A stretch of DNA of 64,000 bases from Burkholderiales bacterium (lineage in GTDB: Bacteria > Pseudomonadota > Gammaproteobacteria > Burkholderiales > WYBJ01), in assembly GCA_022841915.1 (NCBI GenBank), contig JALHQN010000006.1:124001-188000 (forward strand), written 5' to 3'. Shown here in pieces: positions 55,364 through 63,788 of this stretch (positions within the stretch are counted from its first letter, which is position 1; each line of letters begins with the position of its first letter). Both the position numbers and the translations under genes were made by a program. The notes under the pieces are model-generated. The model made no database searches and was not told the DNA's origin. It saw only the letters and a program-made list of their open reading frames with translations.

Positions 55364-56008
55364 CTAAGGCAATCCGTTGGACACCTGGCGCCGCCAGACG
55401 CTTGCAAGCCAGGGTTGTCGCTCGAGCGGCTGCCCGGGCGGTCGGTAGTAGAACTCCAGTTCCACGAAGCCCGCGTGCGTGAGGAACCCCCGCCACGCCT
55501 CCAGATCGTGGTAGCTCCCGTACCGCCCTGCATTCCAGCCCTCCTCGTTGTTTCCCCGGGGATTGGAGGTAAAGAGCACGCCGTCGGGCTTGAGCGCGCA
55601 GTGCAGTTCGCTCAGGACACGCGGCAATTCCTGGCGTGGCACATGAAACAGCGACGCGTTGGCGAAGACACCGTCGAAGCGCTCGTTGGGGAGATCCAAT
55701 GCGAGGAAGTTCTGTTCCCAGACCTCGCAGCCGCCGTGTTCGCGCGCCATGGCGGCAAAGGACGCGCAGGCTTCGAGGCCGATCGGGTCGTGGCCTAGTG
55801 CGCGAAACACCGCCAGATCACGCCCTGGACCGCAGCCGAAGTCAAGTATCCGAAACGGCGGCGCGCCGCGAATATGGCGCAACAGCGCCTCGATGTTCTG
55901 CCGCACGTCGTGATCGCGGGTGCCTTCCCAGAACTGGACAGCACGCTCTTCGTAATGCGCGACCGTCTTGGCGCTGATGTTTGCCAGATCCGCCGGCAAT
56001 GCCATCAT
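55364..56008 (-). CDS. class I SAM-dependent methyltransferase
   Basis: 214 residues. The SAM-binding motif I FRILDFGCGPGRDLAVF, the acidic loop IGLEAC and the motif FDGVFANASLFHVP are clear. The C-terminal LKPDGVLFTSNPRGNNEEGWNAGRYGSYHD resembles small-molecule or Tellurite-resistance-like methylases. Adjacent ATGs at 56008 and 56005 follow GAGGCAGG. It is the last gene of the minus-strand run with tenA and thiD. The substrate is unknown. Confidence 0.88.
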   Translation of the reverse strand: MMALPADLANISAKTVAHYEERAVQFWEGTRDHDVRQNIEALLRHIRGAPPFRILDFGCGPGRDLAVFRALGHDPIGLEACASFAAMAREHGGCEVWEQNFLALDLPNERFDGVFANASLFHVPRQELPRVLSELHCALKPDGVLFTSNPRGNNEEGWNAGRYGSYHDLEAWRGFLTHAGFVELEFYYRPPGQPLERQPWLASVWRRQVSNGLP

Positions 56009-56104
56009 CCTGCCTCGATATTCGTGTGACGTTCCCTGGCGCGCAAGCATGACGTCGGACGACAACGCCACACAGCCCCTGACCGGAATCGAACGAAACT
56101 CCGA

Positions 56105-56833
56105 TCAGACCGCATGATCTGGCCCAGCAGGCGCGGCATCGTCCTCGAACGGCCACTGCTCGCAGCGGTAGCCCATGTCCCAGAACAGCCACTCGTAGCG
56201 GCTGGTCGTGCGAAAGTGTCCGAGCATGCGGGCGCGCTCGGCCGTGCCCAGTCGAGCCGCAACCTCGTCGGTCGCCTCCAGTACGCCATTGACGATCGTG
56301 CCGAATTCGTCGGCGCCGTAGGTGCGTATCCAGCGCGCATAAAGCGGGTTCGGCGAGCCGGCCTTCGTCAGTTGCTTGCCCACCTCCCAGTAGATCCAGT
56401 AACACGGCAGCAGAGCGGCGAGCGCCTCATGGAAAGGGGCGCCATAAGCGACGGCGAGGAGATAATTCGTGTAGGCCAGATTGGTCGGCGCAGGCGGCGT
56501 GGCGAGAACGGTTTCCGAGCTCAGTGCGAACTCGCGGAAGAAGTCTTCATGCAGCGAGCGTTCGACCCGCAGCGCCCCTGCCGCATGGTCGCACAGCATG
56601 ATGATCCAGTCGTCTTTCGGTGCCCGCGCCGCGGCGATCGCGAGCGCGCGTGCGAACTCGCGCAGATAGAGTGCATCCTGAACCGCGTAGAACTCGAAGC
56701 GCTCGCGCGTCAAAGAGCCGTCGGTCAGGCCGGTGATGAACGGGTGACGCAGAATCGCCTCGTAGATCGGGTCGATGGACGACCAGAGCTCGCACGTGAA
56801 CGAACTGCCCGCCGAAGATGCCGCATCGGTCAT
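56105..56833 (-). CDS. tenA: TenA-family thiaminase II/aminopyrimidine aminohydrolase
   Basis: 242 residues, all alpha. Features are HPFITGLTDGSLTRERFEFYAVQDALYLREFARAL, LLPCYWIYWEVGKQL (catalytic Cys in PCYWIY) and IRTYGADEFGTIVNGVL. It hydrolyses thiamin breakdown products to HMP, which ThiD then phosphorylates; thiD lies 36 bases upstream, so this is a thiamin-salvage pair. Confidence 0.92.
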   Translation of the reverse strand: MTDAASSAGSSFTCELWSSIDPIYEAILRHPFITGLTDGSLTRERFEFYAVQDALYLREFARALAIAAARAPKDDWIIMLCDHAAGALRVERSLHEDFFREFALSSETVLATPPAPTNLAYTNYLLAVAYGAPFHEALAALLPCYWIYWEVGKQLTKAGSPNPLYARWIRTYGADEFGTIVNGVLEATDEVAARLGTAERARMLGHFRTTSRYEWLFWDMGYRCEQWPFEDDAAPAGPDHAV

Positions 56834-56869
56834 AGGTAGATTCCTCGAAAAGCCACAGGCCGCACTGCC

Positions 56870-57718
56870 CTAGTCATGCAACCGCCAGAAGTGGTCGAGT
56901 ACAGCGACCTGACTGCGTCCCGGGCGACTCGCGGCCCGCAGGGCTCCGTGGATGTAGTCGGTCGCCGCCTCGCACGCAGCGAGGAGGGACAGGCCCGCAC
57001 ACGTATTAGCCGCAATCGCGGAGGCCAGCGTGCAGCCGGTGCCATGGCCCGCCACGTCGAGACGCTCGTGAATGAATTCAGCTTTCCGTTCCCCATCGAA
57101 AAAACGATCCACCATTCGGGCGGCGGCCGGCAGATGACCGCCCTTGAGCAGCACCGCACTCGCGCCGAGGTTGAGCAGTTCACCCAATGCCGCATCGGCC
57201 GACGCGTCGTCATCGATGGCATGCCCCAGGAGCAGTTCGGCTTCGGGAATGTTCGGCGTAAGCAGGGTCGCCATCGGTATGAGGCGCGTGCGCAAGGCAT
57301 CGAGGGCATCGGCCTCCAGCAGCCGGGAACCGCTCGTCGCGACCATCACCGGATCGAGGACGACAACCGAGGGTCGATGGTGCGCGAGGGCGTCCGCGAC
57401 CACTGCGATCACCTCGGCGCTCGATAGCATCCCCAGCTTGACCGCGCCGATCCGGAAGTCGTCGAAACAGGCGTCGATCTGTGCGCGCAGAAATGAGGCT
57501 GGCGGCACATGCACCGCGGTGACGCCCCGCGTGTGCTGGGCTGTCAGCGCGGCAATCGCGCACAAGCCGTGCAGCCCGTGCGCCGCGAACGTCTTCAGAT
57601 CGGCCTGTATGCCGGCCCCGCCGCCGGAGTCGGAGCCGGCGATCGTGAGAACACAGGGCGTGCGCGGGTGTGATTGCTTTCTCGACGGGTCTTGCGCGGT
57701 CATCATGGCGCCGGTCAA
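56870..57718 (-). CDS. thiD: hydroxymethylpyrimidine/phosphomethylpyrimidine kinase ThiD
   Basis: 282 residues. Ribokinase-fold enzyme of thiamin synthesis that phosphorylates HMP and HMP-P. LTIAGSDSGGGAGIQADLKTFAAHG, VVLDPVMVATSG, LTPNIPEAELLLG and GHGTGCTLASAIAANTCAG are the diagnostic motifs. The start at 57718 overlaps the stop of the upstream hydratase-like gene (ATGA). I looked for a TPP riboswitch ahead of the operon and found none. Confidence 0.95.
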   Translation of the reverse strand: MTGAMMTAQDPSRKQSHPRTPCVLTIAGSDSGGGAGIQADLKTFAAHGLHGLCAIAALTAQHTRGVTAVHVPPASFLRAQIDACFDDFRIGAVKLGMLSSAEVIAVVADALAHHRPSVVVLDPVMVATSGSRLLEADALDALRTRLIPMATLLTPNIPEAELLLGHAIDDDASADAALGELLNLGASAVLLKGGHLPAAARMVDRFFDGERKAEFIHERLDVAGHGTGCTLASAIAANTCAGLSLLAACEAATDYIHGALRAASRPGRSQVAVLDHFWRLHD

Positions 57719-58290
57719 CGGATGATGCTCGAAGCGCGCAGGATGCAGAGGATCGCGTCATCCTGGTTCGTGTAGGTGGTTTCGGTCGTGACGACCAGAA
57801 AACGGGTGCCGTCCTTGCCTATGCGCTCCTTGATCTGCGAATAGCGCGATTGCTGATAGATCTTGTCGCCGAGCTTGGGATACTGAAGCAGTTCGATCTC
57901 GTTGCCCGCGTTCAGCCGGCGCTTGAGGGGTGTCGGCACGTCGGGCAGGCCACCGCGCGACTCCGGCGTGCGGACGCCGCCAATGCCGTCCGAGTTGGGG
58001 TTCTCGGCGAAGGCGCGCGTGACGGAGTCGTCGGCCCCCGGGCGGGCGCGACGCCCGATGTACGTGCAGTAGATCGGCGGTGTGACGATCGCGCCGAACT
58101 TCGTGCGCTTGGCGAAATCGTCGTCCCAATAGCGCGGATCGGGATCCATGATCGCCTGCGTGAAGATACGCAAGCCCTCGCGCTCGATGCCCCAGGCGAA
58201 ACTCGCTTCGATTTTCTCTCCGGTGGCACCGATGCCGCCCTTGACGGCATCGGTCAGGACGCTCGTGCCCGTAGCGGACGCGTTGTTCAT
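57715..58290 (-). CDS. FAS1-like/MaoC-type hotdog dehydratase domain protein
   Basis: 191 residues with the N-terminal MaoC-like hotdog pattern: FTQAIMDPDPRYWDDDFAKRTKFGAIVTPPIYCTYIGR, and LNAGNEIELLQYPKLGDKIYQQSRYSQIKER. Such proteins are often one half of an acyl-CoA hydratase. No second hotdog gene adjoins. The start MNNASATG at 58290 is chosen by fit to the domain. It is coupled to thiD by a 4-base overlap, an unusual partner for a thiamin gene. Confidence 0.8.
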   Translation of the reverse strand: MNNASATGTSVLTDAVKGGIGATGEKIEASFAWGIEREGLRIFTQAIMDPDPRYWDDDFAKRTKFGAIVTPPIYCTYIGRRARPGADDSVTRAFAENPNSDGIGGVRTPESRGGLPDVPTPLKRRLNAGNEIELLQYPKLGDKIYQQSRYSQIKERIGKDGTRFLVVTTETTYTNQDDAILCILRASSIIR

Positions 58291-58612
58291 GTAATCGCTC
58301 CTCGTGGTACTCCGACAATGTTCATGGCTTGCTCGGCGTGCAGGTACGCCGAACCGGAATCTGCGCAGCACAGCGTCGAATCTGCGCGCCTCGCCTGCAC
58401 CGGGGCCCGGCGCCATTTTAATGCTCGCCGGGCAAACACCACCACCGCAAGGCACGCGGAAAGGCCAGCAATCGCGCCCATGGCGGAGTCTGTACCATGC
58501 GTGGGCATCCGAGTTCGGCTTCGCGCCGACAACTGCGCCAGATCACACCGACTTTTGCATCCCTGCTAAAGTACGGCACGTTGCCAAAACAGCATCCGCC
58601 GAGGAGGAGAGT
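58291..58612. other. divergent intergenic region, no gene recognised
   Basis: 322 bases between the hydratase-like gene and a Bug gene. No riboswitch consensus (CTGAGA or ACCTGATCTGG on the minus strand) and no regulator gene is seen. Confidence 0.45.
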
Positions 58613-59581
58613 ATGGAGAGATATTCTGCAAGACTAGTTGCGACCGCGCTATGTTGCGCTTGCACAATGCCCGTGATGGCACAGACCTGGCCGACGAAGG
58701 CTGTGCGCATAGTGGTGCCGTTCCCGCCCGGAGGCGGTACCGACATCCAGGCGCGGCTGCTCAGCAAGGTATTCCAGCAAGACCTGGGTCAGAATTTTCT
58801 CGTCGACAATCGCACGGGCGCGGGCGGAATGATCGCCGCACAGCTCACTGTCGACGCGCCGCCGGACGGCTACACGCTTCTCTTCACATCCGGCAGCATC
58901 TCGGTCGCGACCACACTGTACGCCAGCCGGATCAAGTTCAACGTGCATACCGATCTCGTCCCGGTGAGTTGGCTGTCGACGACGCCGCTGGTGCTCAGCT
59001 TGCATCCCAGCATACCCGTGAAGTCCGTCAAGGAGCTCATCGCACTCGCGAGGCAAAAACAGTCGCTCTTTACCGCCGGGGGCAACGATGTCGGCAGCAC
59101 GGCGCAGCTGTCGGCCGAGATGTTCAATCAAATGGCGGGGCTGAAAACCCCCGTCGTGACCTATCGCGGTGGCGGACCGGCCGTGATCGCGCTGATCTCG
59201 GGCGAGATCTCCTACCTCTTCGCAACTGCGCCGTCGATCATGCCTCACCTCAAGTCGGGCAAGGCCAAGGCCATCGCGGTCACGACCGAGAGACGCTCCC
59301 CGGCATTGCCCGATCTGCCGACCATGACGTCGATCTTTCCCGAGTTCGTTTCGGACAACTGGTATGCCATGTACTTTCCGAAGAACACGCCCCGCCCTAT
59401 CGTGGACCGGATGAACGCCGCCATCAAGAAGGGGCTGGACTCGCCGGACGTGAAAGCTTTCATGGTGCGCGAGGCTCTCGAGTCGGTCGCCAGCAGTCCG
59501 GAGGAGTTGACCGCCAAGTTCAATCGCGACGCTGCGCGTTACGCCCAGGTCATCAAGGCCGCCAACATCAAGGTCCAGTGA
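58613..59581 (+). CDS. Bug/TctC-family receptor
   Basis: Periplasmic receptor of 322 residues. The ATG at 58613 follows GAGGAGGAG. The signal peptide ends CTMPVMAQ. Signatures seen are WPTKAVRIVVPFPPGGGTDIQAR, LVDNRTGAGGMIAAQLT and PPDGYTLLF. The HVPYKGGG motif reads VVTYRGGGPAVIALISG. It opens a likely operon with the enoyl-CoA hydratase 35 bases downstream. Confidence 0.92.
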   Translation: MERYSARLVATALCCACTMPVMAQTWPTKAVRIVVPFPPGGGTDIQARLLSKVFQQDLGQNFLVDNRTGAGGMIAAQLTVDAPPDGYTLLFTSGSISVATTLYASRIKFNVHTDLVPVSWLSTTPLVLSLHPSIPVKSVKELIALARQKQSLFTAGGNDVGSTAQLSAEMFNQMAGLKTPVVTYRGGGPAVIALISGEISYLFATAPSIMPHLKSGKAKAIAVTTERRSPALPDLPTMTSIFPEFVSDNWYAMYFPKNTPRPIVDRMNAAIKKGLDSPDVKAFMVREALESVASSPEELTAKFNRDAARYAQVIKAANIKVQ

Positions 59582-59616
59582 ACGGCTGATTCCGAAACAT
59601 CCAGAGAGGTTTCCAC

Positions 59617-60519
59617 ATGAGCACCAATGACACGAGCACTTCGTCCGATGCATCCGGCAAGGAGGTGTTGCTCAAACGCCGGACTGCCGACGGCGTCCTC
59701 ATCCTGACCTTGAATGATCCTTCCACGCGCAACGCCCTCGGCCCGGAGCTTTCGGAGGCTCTGGTACAAACAGTCCATGAGTTCGGTGACGACCCGGATT
59801 TGCGCTGTCTGGTGTTGACGGGGGCCGGTCAGGCGTTCTGCTCCGGCGCGAACGTGCGCGGCTTCAAGAAGCGGATCGAGGATGCCGAGAAGGCAAAATC
59901 CGCACAGCCTGCCCGCGGCGACGCCAAGCCGGGGCCGTGGGAAGCCCTCGATCCCGTCTACGGGGCTCGGGAACGAGGCAATCAGCGCATGGGTCCTGAG
60001 ATCGTGCGTGTGCTGCACAACCTGCAGAAACCGTCGATCGCTGCGGTGAACGGCGCCGCCTACGGCCTGGGCTGCGGCATCGCGCTTGCCTGCGACGTGC
60101 GCATCGCCGGGCGCGCCGCCCGCTTTTCCGAGGCATTCATTCGCAACGGTCTGGTTCCCGCGGACGGCAGCACCTGGCAGTTGCCCAAGCTCATCGGCAT
60201 GGCCAATACGCTGTGGATGCAATACACGGGCGACCCGATCGACGGCGAACAGGCGTTGCGCATGGGCTTGGTGAACGAAGTGACCGACGACGCCAAGCTG
60301 CTCGATCGGGCCATCGAGTGTGCCACGCGACTCGCGAAAGGTCCGATCTACGCGATGGGCTTGATCAAGCAGTTGGTTCACCAAGGCTTCCAGCAGGACC
60401 TGGCCGAACACCTCGCGCTGGCCAGCCGGGCGCAGGAGCTTGCACGCAAGACTCAAGACCACAAGGAGGGCGTGGCGGCATTTCTCGAGAAACGCCCCCC
60501 GCGCTTCGTGGGGCATTGA
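59617..60519 (+). CDS. enoyl-CoA hydratase/isomerase (crotonase) family protein
   Basis: 300 residues. The ATG lies eight bases after AGAGAGG. Oxyanion-hole stretches are LTGAGQAFCSGANVRGFKK and VNGAAYGLGCGIALACDVRIAG; the second conserved region is FSEAFIRNGLVPADGSTWQLPKLIG. An insertion of about 30 residues (KAKSAQPARGDAKPGPWEAL) follows the first motif. It likely acts on an acyl-CoA in the breakdown of the compound imported by the flanking Bug receptors. Confidence 0.92.
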   Translation: MSTNDTSTSSDASGKEVLLKRRTADGVLILTLNDPSTRNALGPELSEALVQTVHEFGDDPDLRCLVLTGAGQAFCSGANVRGFKKRIEDAEKAKSAQPARGDAKPGPWEALDPVYGARERGNQRMGPEIVRVLHNLQKPSIAAVNGAAYGLGCGIALACDVRIAGRAARFSEAFIRNGLVPADGSTWQLPKLIGMANTLWMQYTGDPIDGEQALRMGLVNEVTDDAKLLDRAIECATRLAKGPIYAMGLIKQLVHQGFQQDLAEHLALASRAQELARKTQDHKEGVAAFLEKRPPRFVGH

Positions 60520-60582
60520 AGCGCCAGCCACGCATGCCGCGATCGACTCGTGCCGTTCCAAAAGGGCGCGAGAACGCAATCC

Positions 60583-62373
60583 ATGGGGGTAGACGACGTG
60601 AGCAGTGTTGTCGATGCATCGGTGCCGCAAGCGCAGGACGGCTTGTCGGAGCGGGTTCTCGTTCGCGCATGGCTGGACAAGTTGAACGCAGCCTTGGACG
60701 GCTCGGACCGCTCCGCGATTGCCGCGCTCTTCGCACCTGACGGTCATTGGCGCGATCTTCTCGCCTTCACATGGACCATCACGCCCGGTCGTGGCGCCGA
60801 GAAGATTGCCGAGGCAATCGCAGCGCGCCAGCCGCAGGTCGGTGCGCACGGATTCGTGATCGCCGAGGGTCGCACCGAGCCCAGACGCGTTCAGCGTGCA
60901 GGCGTCGACGTGATCGAAGCGTTCCTGCGCTTCGAGACGGCACTCGGCCGTGGCCACGGCGTCGTGCGTCTGCTTGCCGCCCAGCCGTCACAGGCCTTCC
61001 AGCTCATGACGGGGCTCTGCGAGCTCAAGGGTTTCGAAGAGAAAGTGGGCTCGCGCAGACCCACGGGCGAGGCGTTCTCGCGCAACTTCGGCGGCACCAA
61101 CTGGAAGGAACAACGCCTCGCTGCGCAACAGTACAGCGACCGCGAACCCACCGTACTCGTCGTCGGCGGCGGCCAGGCAGGTCTCTCCCTGGCGGCGACG
61201 CTGGTCAGACTGGGCGTCGACACCTTGATCGTGGACCGCCTCGCGCGCGTCGGGGACTGTTGGCGCACGCGCTACCACTCGCTGGCGCTGCACAACGACA
61301 CCGAACTCAATCACCTGCCCTACCTGCCCTTTCCGCCCTCCTGGCCCACCTACCTGCCCAAGGACATGCTGGCCGACTGGTTCGAGACCTATGCCTGGGC
61401 CATGGAGATCAACTTCTGGACGAGCACCGCCCTCGTGAGCGCGAGCTACGACGAGAAAGCTGGTCGCTGGAATGCGCTGCTGCGCAAATCCGACGGCACC
61501 GAGCGCACGATGCACCCCAAGCATCTCGTTTTCGCGAACGGACTCGTGGGTCACCCGCGTCGTCCCGACTTGCCCGGCCTTGCAGAGTTTGCCGGCACGG
61601 TGATGCACACGGCCGACTTCACCCACGGCCTGCCCTGGCGCGGCAAGCGAGCCCTGGTGATCGGCACAGGCACGAGCGCCCACGATGTCGCGCAGGATCT
61701 GCATGCGCACGGCTGCAAGGTCACTCTGGTCCAGCGCGGCGAGACCATGGTGCTGAGCATCGATCCGAGCGCCAAGCTGACCTACGGGGTCTACAAGGGC
61801 ATCCCGCTGGAAGACGGCGATCTACTCGCGAGCACCAACACGCTTCCCGTTCTGCGACCGATCATGCAGCAGATCACGGCGCGCATGGTCGAACTCGACA
61901 AGAAGATGATCGACGGGCTCGTGGCGCGCGGATTCAAGTGGACCATGGGCGAGGACGGCACCGGCCACAACATGATGATCCGTCGGCGCTACGGAGGCTA
62001 CTATCTGGATGCGGGCGGCGCGGAACTGATCATCAACGGCGAAGTCGGCCTGCTTCAGTTCGACGAGCTCGAACGCTTCGTCGCCCAAGGTGCGCTGCTC
62101 AAGGACGGCTCGGTCGACGCGGCGGACCTGATCGTCCTGGCCACCGGTTTCGTTTCGCAAGAGACGGTGATCGCCGAACTGCTTGGCGAGCAAATGGCCA
62201 AGTCGGTCGGTCCGGTTTGGGGCATCGGACCGGACGGCGAGATGAACAACATGTGGAAGCGAACCTCGCAGAAGGGCCTCTGGTTCATCGGCGGCAGTTT
62301 CGCCAACTGCCGGATCTATTCGCGCTACGTCGCGCTGCAGATCAAGGCGTTGGAGGAAGGCCTGGTTGCATGA
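60583..62373 (+). CDS. NTF2-like/flavin-containing monooxygenase fusion
   Basis: 596 residues. Residues 20-160 form an NTF2/SnoaL-like domain (LDKLNAALDGSDRSAIAALFAPDGHWRDLLAF). The rest is a two-dinucleotide-fold flavoprotein: VLVVGGGQAGLSLAATL for FAD, ALVIGTGTSAHDVAQDLHAHG for NADPH, and between them HTADFTHGLPW, near the FMO/BVMO fingerprint. The start is uncertain: ATG 60583, or GTG 60598, which has GGGGG upstream. Probably an N-hydroxylating or Baeyer-Villiger-type oxygenase on the same pathway as the preceding hydratase. Confidence 0.88.
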   Translation: MGVDDVSSVVDASVPQAQDGLSERVLVRAWLDKLNAALDGSDRSAIAALFAPDGHWRDLLAFTWTITPGRGAEKIAEAIAARQPQVGAHGFVIAEGRTEPRRVQRAGVDVIEAFLRFETALGRGHGVVRLLAAQPSQAFQLMTGLCELKGFEEKVGSRRPTGEAFSRNFGGTNWKEQRLAAQQYSDREPTVLVVGGGQAGLSLAATLVRLGVDTLIVDRLARVGDCWRTRYHSLALHNDTELNHLPYLPFPPSWPTYLPKDMLADWFETYAWAMEINFWTSTALVSASYDEKAGRWNALLRKSDGTERTMHPKHLVFANGLVGHPRRPDLPGLAEFAGTVMHTADFTHGLPWRGKRALVIGTGTSAHDVAQDLHAHGCKVTLVQRGETMVLSIDPSAKLTYGVYKGIPLEDGDLLASTNTLPVLRPIMQQITARMVELDKKMIDGLVARGFKWTMGEDGTGHNMMIRRRYGGYYLDAGGAELIINGEVGLLQFDELERFVAQGALLKDGSVDAADLIVLATGFVSQETVIAELLGEQMAKSVGPVWGIGPDGEMNNMWKRTSQKGLWFIGGSFANCRIYSRYVALQIKALEEGLVA

Positions 62374-62435
62374 GCCGACGCACCCAGACGCAGATTGATC
62401 CGCGATAAGCCTATGGCCTTACCACGAGCTGCCCA

Positions 62436-63398
62436 ATGCGAACATTGACGCTTTGTTTGGGATTCATCGGTGCAACGTTGCCGGGTGCCGCAATTGCCCA
62501 GACGTGGCCGGCGAAGCCTGTTCGTCTCATCGTGCCCTTTCCACCGGGTGGCATCAACGACGTCATCGGTCGCGGCATCGGCCAACGCCTGTCAGAGCAT
62601 TGGGGTCAACCAGTCCTCGTCGACAATCGTGGCGGCGCAGGCAGTGTCATCGGCACGGAGCTGGTCGCAAAGAGCCCGCCCGACGGCTACACGCTCCTCC
62701 TGATCTCGGCCGCGCACGCGATCAACGTTACGCTACAGCGCAAGCTTCCCTACGACTCGATACGAGACTTCGCGCCGGTTGCCTACATCGGCTGGTCGCC
62801 GTTCGTCCTGGTCGTTCACCCATCGCTACCCGCGCGCACCGTGCAGGAGTTGGTTGCGCTGGCGAGAACTCGCCCCGACCAGATCGCATACAGTTCCTCC
62901 GGCACCGGCACCTCGGTACATCTGATGGGGGAGATGCTCAGCACCGGCACCGGCATGAAGGTTCTGCACGTCCCTTACAAGGGGATCGCGCCCGCCCTCA
63001 CCGACCTGATCGCCGGCCAAGTACAGTTCTCCTTCGCCAGCCCCTTGACCAGTTCACCGCACGTGAAGTCCGGACGGCTGCGTGCCCTCGCGGTCACGTC
63101 GCCGCAGCGCGCCCGCACCGTTCAGGATTTGCCGACGATCGCCGAATCCGGCGTACCCGGGTACCGCGCGCTCGCGTGGTACGGCCTGCTCGCCCCCGGA
63201 GCCACACCCCCGGCCTTGATCGAGCGACTCGGCGCGGATGTCGCGCGTACGCTGAAACTGGCCGATCTGCATGAGCGCTTGACCTCGCAAGGCGTCGAGA
63301 TCGTGGCGGGCGGGCCTGCGGTGCTTGTCGATCATCTCAAGAGCGAGATCGAGGTTTGGGGCAAGGCCGTCAGACTCGCCAACGTGAAGGCCGAGTAG
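62436..63398 (+). CDS. Bug/TctC-family receptor
   Basis: Periplasmic receptor of 320 residues with a short signal peptide (TLCLGFIGATLPGAAIAQ). Signatures seen are WPAKPVRLIVPFPPGGINDVIGR, LVDNRGGAGSVIGTELV, PPDGYTLLL and HVPYKGIAPALTDLIAG. It lies 62 bases after the flavin monooxygenase gene on the same strand and closes the run Bug, hydratase, monooxygenase, Bug. Confidence 0.93.
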   Translation: MRTLTLCLGFIGATLPGAAIAQTWPAKPVRLIVPFPPGGINDVIGRGIGQRLSEHWGQPVLVDNRGGAGSVIGTELVAKSPPDGYTLLLISAAHAINVTLQRKLPYDSIRDFAPVAYIGWSPFVLVVHPSLPARTVQELVALARTRPDQIAYSSSGTGTSVHLMGEMLSTGTGMKVLHVPYKGIAPALTDLIAGQVQFSFASPLTSSPHVKSGRLRALAVTSPQRARTVQDLPTIAESGVPGYRALAWYGLLAPGATPPALIERLGADVARTLKLADLHERLTSQGVEIVAGGPAVLVDHLKSEIEVWGKAVRLANVKAE

Positions 63399-63788
63399 CC
63401 ATCCTGCAGTCGAAGCATAGGCTCACGGTGGTCGATCCGGATCATCGCTTTTGCGGACTGCGCACGTATCGATCCAACAACGTGAGCAAAGCGCGATGGG
63501 TGGCCGCCATCGTTCGGCATGAGCCAAAGCAGCCCAGCTCATGCTATGTCGTATGGGTATCGCTCCCATCCCTGTTGCCCGAGGGGCTCGAGCTGCATGC
63601 GCAATCCACGTCCAGTCGTGCTGTCATGGCGCAGAGCCCCGCGCATTGCTAGACTCGCGGCAAATGCCCCCCTCCAATAGCACCTGCCGGGCGCGGTCGA
63701 TCGCGGCGCAGACCACCTTGAGCCGGCCCGATCAGGTCGCTCCCTGTGTTGTAGCCGGCGACTCCGTAGTCCCGTGTGCGAGACCACA
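63399..63788. other. intergenic, no gene recognised
   Basis: 390 bases between the last Bug gene and the MFS gene. Short frames are present on both strands, but none has a ribosome site or domain. Confidence 0.45.

Noticed and set aside
58291-58612. TPP riboswitch expected upstream of the thiD/tenA operon
   Set aside because: The CTGAGA and ACCTGATCTGG signatures are not found on the minus strand.
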